Assembly (NCBI RefSeq): GCF_030386795.1
Contig: NZ_JANUQM010000001.1
Coordinates: 616,363-680,362 of the forward strand
From: Streptomyces sp. S.PNR 29
Lineage (GTDB): Bacteria; Actinomycetota; Actinomycetes; Streptomycetales; Streptomycetaceae
Reading direction: 5' to 3'
Length of the DNA stretch: 64,000 nt
The position numbers and the translations under genes were made by a program. The notes under the pieces were generated by a model. The model did no database searches, had not been told where the DNA came from, and saw nothing but the letters and a program-made list of their open reading frames with translations. Every line of letters starts with the position of its first letter. Position 1 is the first letter of the stretch. Positions 8,247-16,705 of the stretch are shown here, piece after piece.

Positions 8247-9035
8247 ATGTCACTGCTCGCGGGCAGAACGGTCGTCGTGTCGGGGGTCGGAGCGGGGCTC
8301 GGGCGGCAGGTCGCGGCGGCCGTCGTGCGGGACGGGGGGAACGCCGCGCTGGGGGCGCGTACGGAGGCGAACCTGGCGAAGACGGCGGCGGAGCTGGATC
8401 CGGGCGGGACGCACACGGCGTACCGGGCGACGGACATCACCGACGAGCGGCAGTGCGAGGCGCTGGCGGGGCTGGCGCGGGAGCGGTTCGGCGGGATCGA
8501 CGCGGTGATCCATGTGGCGGCACTGGACAGCCACTTCGGCGGGCTGGAGGACGCCGACTTCACGACCTGGCAGTCGGTGATCGACGTGAACCTGCTGGGG
8601 ACGCTGCGGATGACGCGGGCCTGCCTGCCGGCGTTGAAGGACGGCGGGGGCGGTTCCGTGGTGTTCGTCGGGACCCAGTCGGCGGTGGCGGCGCCCTCGC
8701 AGGTGCGGCAGGCGGCGTACGCGGCCTCGAAGGGCGCGCTGACCAGCGCGATGTACTCGCTGGCGCGGGAGCTGGGGCCGTACCGGATCCGGGTCAACAC
8801 CGTGCTGCCGGGCTGGATGTGGGGCCCGCCGGTGCAGGCGTACGTGCGGTTCACCGCGCAGAGCGAGGGGGTGCCGGAGGCGGAGGTGCTGGGCAGGCTC
8901 ACCGGCCGGATGGCGTTGCCGGAACTGGCGACGGACGGGGACGTGGCGGACGCGGCGGTGTTCCTGGCCTCGGACCGGGCTCGGGCGATCACGGGCCAGT
9001 CGCTCCTGGTGAACGCCGGGGAGCTGATGCGCTGA
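8247..9035 (+). CDS. Short-chain dehydrogenase/reductase (SDR)
   Basis: A 262-residue classical SDR with a Rossmann fold. The N-terminal glycine motif is VVSGVGAGLGR (about residues 9-19). The usual NAAG is replaced by HVAA near residue 90. The catalytic Tyr-x-x-x-Lys is YAASK near residue 158, with the Ser in GTQSAVAAPS. The end, ITGQSLLVNAGELM, is the typical SDR C-terminus. GGGAGG precedes the ATG. The perfect palindrome at 8201 links this reductase to the acyl-CoA and oxidoreductase operons elsewhere in the window. The substrate is unknown; oxidation of a hydroxyl group in that pathway is inferred. Confidence 0.88.
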   Translation: MSLLAGRTVVVSGVGAGLGRQVAAAVVRDGGNAALGARTEANLAKTAAELDPGGTHTAYRATDITDERQCEALAGLARERFGGIDAVIHVAALDSHFGGLEDADFTTWQSVIDVNLLGTLRMTRACLPALKDGGGGSVVFVGTQSAVAAPSQVRQAAYAASKGALTSAMYSLARELGPYRIRVNTVLPGWMWGPPVQAYVRFTAQSEGVPEAEVLGRLTGRMALPELATDGDVADAAVFLASDRARAITGQSLLVNAGELMR

Positions 9036-9060
9036 CCGATGATTTCCAGTCACCGCGTCT

Positions 9061-9076
9061 GTTCAGGTAAGTGAAC
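9061..9076. promoter_or_regulatory. Inverted repeat upstream of symporter gene
   Basis: GTTCA and TGAAC arms are separated by six bases, 120 bases before the symporter start. A possible operator, not matched to a known regulator. Confidence 0.3.
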
Positions 9077-9195
9077 TGAAGTCAGCGTGCAGAACTATTT
9101 TACTCGCCCTTGACCTACCTCTTCCTTGTCGTGCCCATGTTTCCGCGCTCAGGATAGGCGGGCCGTTCACAAGGCGGACCCTGGAAGGGTGGCAC

Positions 9196-10767
9196 ATGAA
9201 CAGTCTCGACTGGGCCGTGCTCATCGGCTACTTCGCGGTGATGGTCGCCATCGGCGTCTGGTCGCACAAACGTGTGGACAACGTCAGCGACTTCTTCACG
9301 GCCGGCGGCAAGATGCCCTGGTGGCTCTCCGGCATCTCGCACCACATGTCGGGCTACAGCGCGGTGATGTTCACCGGCTACGCGGGCATCGCCTACACCT
9401 ACGGCGTCACCTCCTTCGTCACCTGGTCCTTCCCGATCGCGTTAGGCATCGCCATCGGGTCGAAGCTCTTCGCCCCACGCATCAACCGCCTGCGCTCCCG
9501 TCTCCACGTGGCCTCCCCGCTGGAGTACCTGAAGAATCGTTACGACCTGAAGACCCAGCAGGCGCTGGCCTGGTCCGGCATGCTGCTGAAGATCGTCGAC
9601 GTCGGTGCGAAGTGGGCGGCCATCGCCACTCTGCTCTCCGTCTTCACCGGCATCTCCCTCAACCAGGGCATCCTCATCACCGGTGGCATCACCGCGATCT
9701 ACTGCACGATCGGCGGCTTGTGGGCGGACGCGCTGACCGAACTCGGCCAGTTCGTCATCCAGTTGCTGGCCGGTGTCGCGATGTTCGTGGCCGTGGTGGT
9801 ACGGCTCGACGACCACGGCGGCTTCTTCGGTGTGTGGGACCAGCCGGAGCTCCAGGGCCATGAGGAGCCGCTGGTCGGCCCGTACGGCACGGTCTTCCTG
9901 CTCGCCTTCCTCTTCATCAAGCTCTTCGAGTACAACGGCGGCATGCTCAACCAGGCCCAGCGCTACATGGCCACGCCGAACGCCCGCGAGGCCGAACGGT
10001 CGGCACGGCTGTCCGCGATCCTGTGGCTGGTCTGGCCGCTCGTCCTCTTCTTCCCCATGTGGATGTCGCCGCTGCTGGTCGAGTCGCAGAAGCCGGACGG
10101 CTCCGACTCCTACGCCCTGATGACCGAACAGCTGCTGCCGCACGGCCTGCTGGGTCTGGTCATCGTCGGCTTCTTCTCGCACACCATGGCCATGTGCTCC
10201 TCCGACGCCAACGCCATCGCGGCCGTCTTCACCCGGGACTGCGCGCCCGTGGTGTGGGCCAGGGCGCGGACCTGGAGCCAGGGCCAGGGCCTGCGCGTGG
10301 CACGGATCGCGACCGTCGTCTTCCTCGGCCTGTCCATGGCGGCGGCGACCCAGGTCAACTCCCCGACCTTCAAGGACATCATCACGGTCGTCATCAAGTG
10401 GGTGGCCGGTCTGATGGGCCCGATGGCCATCCCGATGATGCTCGGCCTGCTGCGCCCGTTCCGCCGTTCCGGCCCGACGGCGGCACTGGTGAGCTGGTCG
10501 ATGGGCCTGCTGGCCTTCTGGCTGGTCAACTACCCGATCAACTGGAACGTCGAGGGCGGGGTCCCGCTCCAGTACCAGGTGTCGATCCCGCTGGCCGTGT
10601 CGCTGGTCCTGTACATCCTGGTCGGCTTCGTGAAGCCGGAGGACACCCCGGAGCGGCTCGCGATCATCGAGAAGATCAACACGGACGACGACGGAACCGC
10701 CGCCGCGGCGGTACCGGCACCGGCGGGCCCGGCGGACGACGTGGTGGGGACGCGGGTGAAGGACTAG
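9196..10767 (+). CDS. Sodium:solute symporter (SSS family)
   Basis: A 523-residue secondary transporter with about 13 membrane spans. It begins at once with a span (MNSLDWAVLIGYFAVMVAIG), followed by the SSS hallmark DFFTAGGKMPWWLSGISHHMSGYSA, where the core helices bind sodium and substrate. Further signatures are YNGGMLNQAQRYMATPNAREAERSARL and the late GFFSHTMAMCSSDANAIAAVFTRD. The last 40 residues are a soluble Asp/Ala-rich tail. GGAAGG precedes the ATG. The substrate could be a sugar, carboxylate or sialic-acid-like compound and cannot be decided from sequence. It stands alone; the ADP-ribosylglycohydrolase-like gene converges on it. Confidence 0.9.
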   Translation: MNSLDWAVLIGYFAVMVAIGVWSHKRVDNVSDFFTAGGKMPWWLSGISHHMSGYSAVMFTGYAGIAYTYGVTSFVTWSFPIALGIAIGSKLFAPRINRLRSRLHVASPLEYLKNRYDLKTQQALAWSGMLLKIVDVGAKWAAIATLLSVFTGISLNQGILITGGITAIYCTIGGLWADALTELGQFVIQLLAGVAMFVAVVVRLDDHGGFFGVWDQPELQGHEEPLVGPYGTVFLLAFLFIKLFEYNGGMLNQAQRYMATPNAREAERSARLSAILWLVWPLVLFFPMWMSPLLVESQKPDGSDSYALMTEQLLPHGLLGLVIVGFFSHTMAMCSSDANAIAAVFTRDCAPVVWARARTWSQGQGLRVARIATVVFLGLSMAAATQVNSPTFKDIITVVIKWVAGLMGPMAIPMMLGLLRPFRRSGPTAALVSWSMGLLAFWLVNYPINWNVEGGVPLQYQVSIPLAVSLVLYILVGFVKPEDTPERLAIIEKINTDDDGTAAAAVPAPAGPADDVVGTRVKD

Positions 10768-10803
10768 GAGCGGGACCGGGACCGGGCGGCCTGGCTCTCG
10801 GTT

Positions 10804-11919
10804 TCAGGCTCGCGGATACCGGGCGAGCCACCCCGGTGACGATCCCGCCGGACCGTGCAGGGCGGGGCCCTGGGTCATCTCCATGGCGAAGTCGTCGGCC
10901 AGTTCCAGCATCGTCGGACGGCCCTCCAGCTCGGCCAGCCAGGCCGGCGGGAGGGCCGTCTCGCCGTGCAGGGCACCGAGCAGACCGCCGGTCAGGGCGC
11001 CCATGGCGGCCGAGGGCCCGCTGTGGTTGACGGCGAGGCGCAGACCGTGCCGGGCGTCCTCGCCGACCAGCGCGCAGTACACGGCGGCGGCCACGAGCCC
11101 CTCCGCCGTGCCGTCCCCGATCAGCTCGGCCACCCGGTCCGGCGTGGGCAGCCCCTGCCGTACCGCGCCCAGCGCGTGCTGCAGGGCGCTGGACACCGGC
11201 TGATGCCCGGCGCGGGGGGCCAGCAGCGCGAGCGCCCGCTGCACCGCCCCGTCCAGGCTGTCGCCGCAGGCCAGCCCGTGCACGATCACGGCGTACGCGC
11301 CCGCCGCCAGGTAGGCGGTGGGGTGGCCGTGGGTCTGCGCCGCGCACTCCACGGCGAGCTGGACGACCAGCTGCGGCTCCCAGCCGACCAGCAGCCCGAA
11401 GGGGGCGGACCGGACGGCGGCCTCGGGCCCCTGCTCCCCCGGGTTCTTGGGTGCGTCCAGCGTGCCCATGGTCTCGTCGGCGAGGCCCATCAGGAGCGCG
11501 CGGGTGGGGTCACGGCGGGCGTACAGCCACTCCTCCCGCGCCAGCCAGCCGTCGTCCTTCCGCCTCAGGTCCGGCCCCCAGTCACGCTGGGTGGCCGCCC
11601 AGCGCAGATACGCCCGGTGCAGATCGGTCGGCGGATGCCAGGCTCCGGTGTCGCGGCGCACCTGGGCCCGTATCAGTCCGTCGACGGAGAACAGGGTGAG
11701 CTGCGTGAGATGCGTGACGGCGCCGCGCCGTCCGTAGGCAGGGGCGAGGTCGACGAGCCCCTCGGCCCCGTACGCCTCCCGGATCCCCTCCAGTTCCAGC
11801 CCGTCGACGGGCGCACCCAACGCGTCCCCGACGGCCACCCCGAGCAGGGTCCCGCGCACCCGGCTACGGAAGTCCTGCTGCTCGGCCCGTCCCCAGACGG
11901 CACCAGCTGTCGCAGCCAC
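10804..11919 (-). CDS. ADP-ribosylglycohydrolase-fold protein lacking metal ligands
   Basis: A 371-residue protein with the DraG/ADP-ribosylglycohydrolase architecture: GTLLGVAVGDALGAPVDG near the N-terminus, then long helices and LTGGLLGALHGE near the end. Active members bind two Mg ions through a T-D-D-T motif and a late D-S-D or D-T-D motif. Here they read T-H-L-T (in AVTHLTQLTLF) and P-S-A (in NHSGPSAAMGA), so all four key aspartates are missing. I checked both stretches base by base. Hydrolysis of ADP-ribose adducts is therefore unlikely; a binding or regulatory role is inferred. Start GTG 11919 has GGGGAGG five bases upstream; an upstream ATG at 11964 is less likely. Confidence 0.85.
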   Translation of the reverse strand: MAATAGAVWGRAEQQDFRSRVRGTLLGVAVGDALGAPVDGLELEGIREAYGAEGLVDLAPAYGRRGAVTHLTQLTLFSVDGLIRAQVRRDTGAWHPPTDLHRAYLRWAATQRDWGPDLRRKDDGWLAREEWLYARRDPTRALLMGLADETMGTLDAPKNPGEQGPEAAVRSAPFGLLVGWEPQLVVQLAVECAAQTHGHPTAYLAAGAYAVIVHGLACGDSLDGAVQRALALLAPRAGHQPVSSALQHALGAVRQGLPTPDRVAELIGDGTAEGLVAAAVYCALVGEDARHGLRLAVNHSGPSAAMGALTGGLLGALHGETALPPAWLAELEGRPTMLELADDFAMEMTQGPALHGPAGSSPGWLARYPRA

Positions 11920-12034
11920 GCAGACCTCCCCGGGGCATCCGTCCGTACGTACGACGCTCAGCACTGTAAACGAACGGGGACGGAGGGTTCAGACGGCTCC
12001 CGTCCACCGATCCCCGCCAGGGAGCGACACGCCT

Positions 12035-12616
12035 TCACTCATCGCCTACATGGGAGATGCGGTCGTCGCCGAGTCGGTGCTGAACCTGCTGGAGCAGTAG
12101 CCGGAGCAGTTCGGTGAGGTGGCTCTGCTGCTCGGGCGTCAGGCCGCCGATCAACTCGGCCTCCCGGCCCAGAACCTGGTCGACGGTGGTCTCGACCAGA
12201 TCGTGTCCGGCCCGGGTCAGCGAGACCAGGACGGTGCGGGGCCGCCCTTGCCCGGGCCGGCGGGTGACGAGCCCGTCGCGTTCCGCGCGGGCGACGCGCT
12301 GCGAGATGGCGCCGGCGGTGACCAGTGACCGCCGGCTGAGTTCGCGCGTGCTCAGCATGTACGGCTCGCCGCTCCGTCGCAGAACACTCAGCAGGTCGAG
12401 GGTCGCGGCATCGACTCCGGCCTGCGCGAGGACCCGCCGCCGGTCGTCGCCCAGCAGCTTCGCCAGCCGCCAGATGGGCGTGACGATCCCGATCGACGTA
12501 ACGGGAGTGCCGGGCCGTTCGCGCTCCCAGGCGGCGGCGATGTCCTGCACCGGGTACGTGGAGTCGCCGTCCGTCGGGTAGCTCATGCTCTTCGGCGTGG
12601 TGGGCTCATTTGCCAT
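12035..12616 (-). CDS. MarR family transcriptional regulator
   Basis: A 193-residue winged-helix repressor. The DNA-binding part is clear: LDLLSVLRRSGEPYMLSTRELSRRSLVTAGAISQRVARAERDGLVTRRP, followed by the wing GQGRPRTVLVSLTRAG and a C-terminal dimerisation helix. ATG 12616 is preceded by a GGGAGAGG element; ATG 12586 is an alternative. It is divergent from the SDR at 12679, and the palindrome TCTAAATTTAGA lies in the 62-bp gap, so the protein probably represses both itself and the SDR. MarR proteins usually respond to phenolic or electrophilic ligands; the ligand here is unknown. Confidence 0.9.
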   Translation of the reverse strand: MANEPTTPKSMSYPTDGDSTYPVQDIAAAWERERPGTPVTSIGIVTPIWRLAKLLGDDRRRVLAQAGVDAATLDLLSVLRRSGEPYMLSTRELSRRSLVTAGAISQRVARAERDGLVTRRPGQGRPRTVLVSLTRAGHDLVETTVDQVLGREAELIGGLTPEQQSHLTELLRLLLQQVQHRLGDDRISHVGDE

Positions 12617-12641
12617 GCCGACCCTCTCCCGTGTTACGTTT

Positions 12642-12659
12642 AGCTCTAAATTTAGACCT
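12642..12659. promoter_or_regulatory. Palindromic operator between marR-type gene and SDR
   Basis: TCTAAATTTAGA (12645-12656) is a perfect 12-bp palindrome, extended by AG and CT on the two sides with one unpaired base each. It is strikingly AT-rich for this genome and lies midway between two divergent starts, the classic place for a MarR dimer site. Confidence 0.75.
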
Positions 12660-12678
12660 GAATCTGGAGGCTCATCGT

Positions 12679-13398
12679 ATGCCACGCTCGATCCTGGTCA
12701 CCGGCGGCGGCACCGGCATCGGCCGCGCCATCGCCCGCCATTTCTCCGACCAGAACGAGAATGTCATCGTCACCGGCCGTCGTCCCGGTCCCCTCGACGA
12801 CCTTGCGGCTGAAACCGGCGTCCGGCCCCTGGTCTGCGACCACACCGACCCCGAGGCCCTCCTTCGGCTCGTGTCCGAACTCCCCGAGCGCATCGACGTG
12901 CTGGTCAACAACGCGGGCGGCAACATCGTCTTCGACGCCGACGGCAAGACCGACCTCGCCGCCTTCGCCCGCGACTTCCGCGCCAATATCGACGCCAACC
13001 TCATCAGTGCCGCTCTCACGACCCGGGCCCTCGACGACCGCCTCGCCCCGGGCGGTGCGGTCATCCACATCGGCTCCATAGCGGCCGACCAGGGAGCCGA
13101 CTCCTACGGAGCGTCCAAGGCGGGCCTCGCCACCTGGAACCTGAGCCTTGCCGACGCCCTCGGGCCACGAGACATCACCGCCAACGTGGTCGCACCCGGC
13201 TACATCACCGACACCGAGTTCTTCCGCGACAAGCTCTCCGACGAACGCCGCGCCACCCTGATCGCCGCCACCTCCACGGGCCGCCCCGGAACCCCGGCCG
13301 ACATCGCGGGCGCGGTCGCCTTCCTCGCCTCACCGGCCGCCCGCCACATCACGGGGCAAGTCCTCAACGTCAACGGCGGCGCAAGGAAAACCCGGTAG
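12679..13398 (+). CDS. SDR family oxidoreductase under MarR control
   Basis: A 239-residue SDR. The cofactor-binding motif is VTGGGTGIGRAIA (residues 7-19), with a GRR after strand two suggesting NADPH. The NNAG motif is present near residue 80, the catalytic Ser lies in GSIAADQGAD and YGASK is the Tyr/Lys pair. It ends ITGQVLNVNGG. CTGGAGG lies eight bases before ATG 12679. With the divergent MarR regulator it forms a two-gene module, common for detoxifying reductases; the substrate is unknown. Confidence 0.9.
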   Translation: MPRSILVTGGGTGIGRAIARHFSDQNENVIVTGRRPGPLDDLAAETGVRPLVCDHTDPEALLRLVSELPERIDVLVNNAGGNIVFDADGKTDLAAFARDFRANIDANLISAALTTRALDDRLAPGGAVIHIGSIAADQGADSYGASKAGLATWNLSLADALGPRDITANVVAPGYITDTEFFRDKLSDERRATLIAATSTGRPGTPADIAGAVAFLASPAARHITGQVLNVNGGARKTR

Positions 13399-13418
13399 CC
13401 GCGAGCGAGACGGGGTGC

Positions 13419-13483
13419 GGCGCCGTCGACCGGTAGTCGGCCATTCCCAGCATGGGCTTGGAGGTCAGCGCCGCGACGGCGCC
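13419..13483. terminator. Possible bidirectional terminator between convergent genes
   Basis: Ten-base arms GGCGCCGTCG (13419-13428) and CGACGGCGCC (13474-13483) are complementary across a 45-base loop that itself holds a CCC-AGCAT-GGG hairpin. The position between two convergent stop codons suits a terminator, but the long loop weakens the case. Confidence 0.4.
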
Positions 13484-13491
13484 CGGGTGAG

Positions 13492-14691
13492 TCACGTGGC
13501 TCGCGGCTTGTGAGTGGTGACGGCCAGGACCATGAGAACGGCGGCGCAACCGCCCAGCAGCATGACCGCGGACGGAGAGGTGCGGTCCAGGACGGCGCCC
13601 CCCGCGAGTGCGCCGATGGAGATCGTTGCCTGGAAGGAAGCGGTGAACAGGACCGATGCCGCTTCCGGGGCATGCGGCGCCGCCTGGGAGAACCAGGTCT
13701 GGGACGCGACCGGCACGGCGCCATACGCCATGCCCCAGGCGATCAGCAGGATGACCGCGCCGATCTCCCAGCGGCCCAGCACGGGAAGCAGCAGGGTCAC
13801 GGTGGCGATCAGACCGGCCGCGAGCCCGAAGAGGGTTCGCGGATACCGGGCCACCCAGGCTCCGCCCAGGAAGTTGCCGAGGATGCCGGCGGCACCGTAG
13901 AGCAGCAAGAAGGTGGTGATCAGAGCGTCGCCCGCGTGCGTGACCTGTTCGAGGAACGGCGTCACGTAGGTGTAGGTGCCGAAGTGAGCCAGCACCACGA
14001 GGAACGTCAGCAGGAGTGCGAAGCGGGTGCTGGTGCTGCGGAGCATGCCGCTGAGGACGCTCAACCGGGTGGCCTGGACAGGAGGAAGCGGCGGCACGGA
14101 CATGAGCAGCATGACCAGTACGCCTACCGACAGAACTCCCATGACGGTGAAGGCCGTTCGCCATCCGGCGAGATCCCCGACGAGGGTGCCCGTGGGCACG
14201 CCGAGGACGGATCCCAGCGGAACGGCGGAGAAGATCACGGCAGTTGCCCTGCCGGCCGAGGCCGGTGGCACCAGTCGTTCCGCCAACCCGGCTCCGATCG
14301 ACCAGAAGCCGCCGATCGTGATGCCGACCATGATCCGGGAAACCAGTACCAGCCAGTAGTCGGATGCCGCGGCGGCGAGGAAGTTCGCCAGTGCCAGCAG
14401 GAGCATGAAGACGCAGAGCATCAGCCGGCGGTCGAAGCGTGCCGTGGCCGCGGTGACCAGGGGAGCGGCGATCGCCGCCAGGAAGCCGGGCATCGTCATC
14501 ATCAGCCCGGCCATCCCGTCCGAGACGGTGAAGCTGGACCCGATCGAGGTGAGCAGGCCGATCGGCAGGATCTCGGTGGTGACGATGGCGAAGACGCCCA
14601 GCATCACCGAGACCACGGCCGGCCAGCCCACCAGTGGGGTTCGAGGGGACAAGCCTCGGCCATCGACTGAAGCGGGGGTGGTTGTCGGCAT
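13492..14691 (-). CDS. MFS transporter, DHA1-type drug exporter
   Basis: A 399-residue major facilitator with 12 predicted spans. The first span contains the family motif EILPIGLLTSIGSSFTVSDG, typical of DHA1 arabinose/chloramphenicol-type exporters (AraJ/CmlR-like). The loop motif ATARFDRRLML lies between spans 2 and 3, and motif C-like glycines (VPLGSVLGVPTGTLVG) in span 5. I start at ATG 14691 (MPTTTPASVDG); the frame is open further upstream but only with unconvincing sequence. The Shine-Dalgarno is weak. It converges on the MarR-controlled SDR, and codon use appears slightly less GC-extreme than its neighbours. Export of a small toxic molecule is inferred. Confidence 0.88.
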   Translation of the reverse strand: MPTTTPASVDGRGLSPRTPLVGWPAVVSVMLGVFAIVTTEILPIGLLTSIGSSFTVSDGMAGLMMTMPGFLAAIAAPLVTAATARFDRRLMLCVFMLLLALANFLAAAASDYWLVLVSRIMVGITIGGFWSIGAGLAERLVPPASAGRATAVIFSAVPLGSVLGVPTGTLVGDLAGWRTAFTVMGVLSVGVLVMLLMSVPPLPPVQATRLSVLSGMLRSTSTRFALLLTFLVVLAHFGTYTYVTPFLEQVTHAGDALITTFLLLYGAAGILGNFLGGAWVARYPRTLFGLAAGLIATVTLLLPVLGRWEIGAVILLIAWGMAYGAVPVASQTWFSQAAPHAPEAASVLFTASFQATISIGALAGGAVLDRTSPSAVMLLGGCAAVLMVLAVTTHKPRAT

Positions 14692-14876
14692 GGCGTTAGT
14701 CCAGCAGGCCTGCCGAGAGATGGCTGGCAGGTCTGCGACCGCACCCTTGCTGAGCCCCCTCAACGGGGGGCGCATGGGTGGATGCATGGGTGACGCTGCT
14801 GTTCTCTGCGGCACCGTGGAAACACCGTGGAAAAAGGCACGTTGCGGCACCGCGCGCGACGGGCAAGATGAGTGTC

Positions 14877-15404
14877 ATGCCCACCTCCAACTCCACACCC
14901 ACCACCACCTCACGCGGCGCCCTGCCGCTCGCCGCCACCCTCCTCACCGGCACCGTCGCCCTCTACATCACCCTCGTCGCCTTCGGGAACATCACGGACT
15001 TCGGCACCAACCAGCAGTTCGTACGTCATGTCCTGGCCATGGACACGACGTTCAAGGACGAGGACCTGATGTGGCGGGCGATCACGACCACCTGGATCCA
15101 GGACGCCGCCTACGTCGCGATCATCGTCTGGGAGACCGTCGCCGCCCTCGTGCTGATATACGGCACCTGGCTGTGGTTCCGCCGCGACGACCTCCGTGCC
15201 CGCCGCTTCTCCACCTACGGTCTGCTGATGCTGATGCTGCTGTTCGGCGCCGGGTTCATCGCGATCGGCGGTGAGTGGTTCGCCATGTGGCAGTCCGGGG
15301 ACTGGAACGGACTCGACGCCGCGATCAGGGTGTTCGTCTTCAGCGGGATCGTGCTGATCGTCAACCATCTGCCGTCGGGGCAGGCACGGCAGACCGACAC
15401 CTGA
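14877..15404 (+). CDS. DUF2165 family small membrane protein
   Basis: A 175-residue protein with four predicted spans. The family pattern is visible: a first span (LPLAATLLTGTVALYITLVAFGNITD), then FGTNQQFVRHVLAMDTTF, a second span with AAYVAIIVWETVAALVLIYG and a conserved GEWFAMWQS after span three. DUF2165 members have no established function. ATG 14877 gives the family's usual length; ATG 14868 is also possible and neither has a strong ribosome site. It runs towards the DUF418 gene, with six bases between the stops. Confidence 0.8.
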   Translation: MPTSNSTPTTTSRGALPLAATLLTGTVALYITLVAFGNITDFGTNQQFVRHVLAMDTTFKDEDLMWRAITTTWIQDAAYVAIIVWETVAALVLIYGTWLWFRRDDLRARRFSTYGLLMLMLLFGAGFIAIGGEWFAMWQSGDWNGLDAAIRVFVFSGIVLIVNHLPSGQARQTDT

Positions 15405-15410
15405 CGAATA

Positions 15411-16595
15411 TCAGCGGCGCAGGGCCCACTTCTGGACCGCCTCGAGGGGCCCTGCCGTGAAACGCCGCAACCACAGCGTGGAGCCCACCATCAGGACCGC
15501 GCAGACCACGGCCCACAGTCCCACCACCCACCAGGGGCCGGTGTCGCCGAGCCGTTCCGCGAGGCCCAGCCCGATGCCGTACGAGACGAGCACGCACAGC
15601 ACGTTCTGGAAGACATAGCCGGACAGGGCGGTGCGGCCGACGGAGGTGAGCCCCGTCATGAGCGGGCCCGGCCGCCGTACCCGGTCCACCAGCGCGCCGA
15701 CGAGCCCGATGTACCCGAGGGCCAGCAGCGGGGCCGTCCCGTACCGGGCCAGGGCGAACAGGTCGGGGCCGCCCAGTGCCGCCGCCACGTTGAGCGGCAG
15801 TCCGAGACCGAGCCCCCACCACAGCAGGCGGGAGCGCAGCCGGCGTCCCGTCTCGTCCGCTCCGAACACCCCGGCCCGGAACAGCCGTACGCCCAGCAGG
15901 AAGAGGAAGACGAGCAGGAAGAAGGTCAGCACCGGTTCCATGCGCAGCGCGATCGCGTTCTGCAGACGAAAGGCGATCTGGTCCAGGTAGTCGCCGTGCG
16001 CGTACAGGTCGACGACCTCCGGGGAGACGGTGCCCGCGTCCTCGTCGCCCGCGAGAACCAGTGCTGCCGTCAGCAGGCCGAGCAGCGCCAGATGCAGGCC
16101 GGCCGCCCACCACATCACCCGGCGCTGCGCCCGCCGCGAGCGGGTCAGCAGCCAGGCGACGAACAGTGCGGTGACGGCGTACCCCATCAGTACGTCCCAG
16201 GCGAAGACCAGCACGAAGTGCACCGTGCCCTCACCGAACAGGAACAGCGCCCGCCACCGGTAGCGCCCCGGCCACGGCTGCCCGCGCCGCTCCGCCGAGC
16301 CGTACTGGATGGCCAGCCCGACTCCGAACAGAATCGTCAGCAGCGACAGGAACTTGCCGTTCCCGAGCACGCTGAAGGTGCCTTCGACGGCGTCCGGGAC
16401 CGACCCGAAGGACAGCTCACCCGAGGCGGATCCCTCCAGAACTCCCCATTCCGCACCCGGACCGGTGAAGATCCAGATGTTCGTCATGAGCGTGCCGAGG
16501 ATGGCCACCCCGCGCAGTACGTCGAGGAGGGGAAGTCGCCGTCGGGTGGCCGGGGTCTCCGGCGCCCGAGGGGCTCGCGCGTCCGTGTGCGTCAT
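15411..16595 (-). CDS. DUF418 domain membrane protein
   Basis: A 394-residue polytopic protein. The opening RLPLLDVLRGVAILGTLMTNIW is the acyltransferase-3-like start seen in DUF418 proteins, followed by FLSLLTILFGVGLAIQYGSAERRG. The C-terminal DUF418 block contains VGRTALSGYVFQNVLCVLVSYG and ends with FTAGPLEAVQKWALRR, in the position where family members usually read GPLEWLWR. About ten spans are predicted. Such proteins are thought to transfer or transport an acyl or other group across the membrane, but no member is well characterised. Confidence 0.88.
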   Translation of the reverse strand: MTHTDARAPRAPETPATRRRLPLLDVLRGVAILGTLMTNIWIFTGPGAEWGVLEGSASGELSFGSVPDAVEGTFSVLGNGKFLSLLTILFGVGLAIQYGSAERRGQPWPGRYRWRALFLFGEGTVHFVLVFAWDVLMGYAVTALFVAWLLTRSRRAQRRVMWWAAGLHLALLGLLTAALVLAGDEDAGTVSPEVVDLYAHGDYLDQIAFRLQNAIALRMEPVLTFFLLVFLFLLGVRLFRAGVFGADETGRRLRSRLLWWGLGLGLPLNVAAALGGPDLFALARYGTAPLLALGYIGLVGALVDRVRRPGPLMTGLTSVGRTALSGYVFQNVLCVLVSYGIGLGLAERLGDTGPWWVVGLWAVVCAVLMVGSTLWLRRFTAGPLEAVQKWALRR

Positions 16596-16705
16596 GCGTT
16601 CATCGTCACGGCGGTTCCGCCGCGCATCGTCGTGAGCGGAGCCGAAACCGCCCTACATCGAAGGATGCAGACGGCAGCACGCCCCATCCGCCAGGAGACG
16701 GACGC

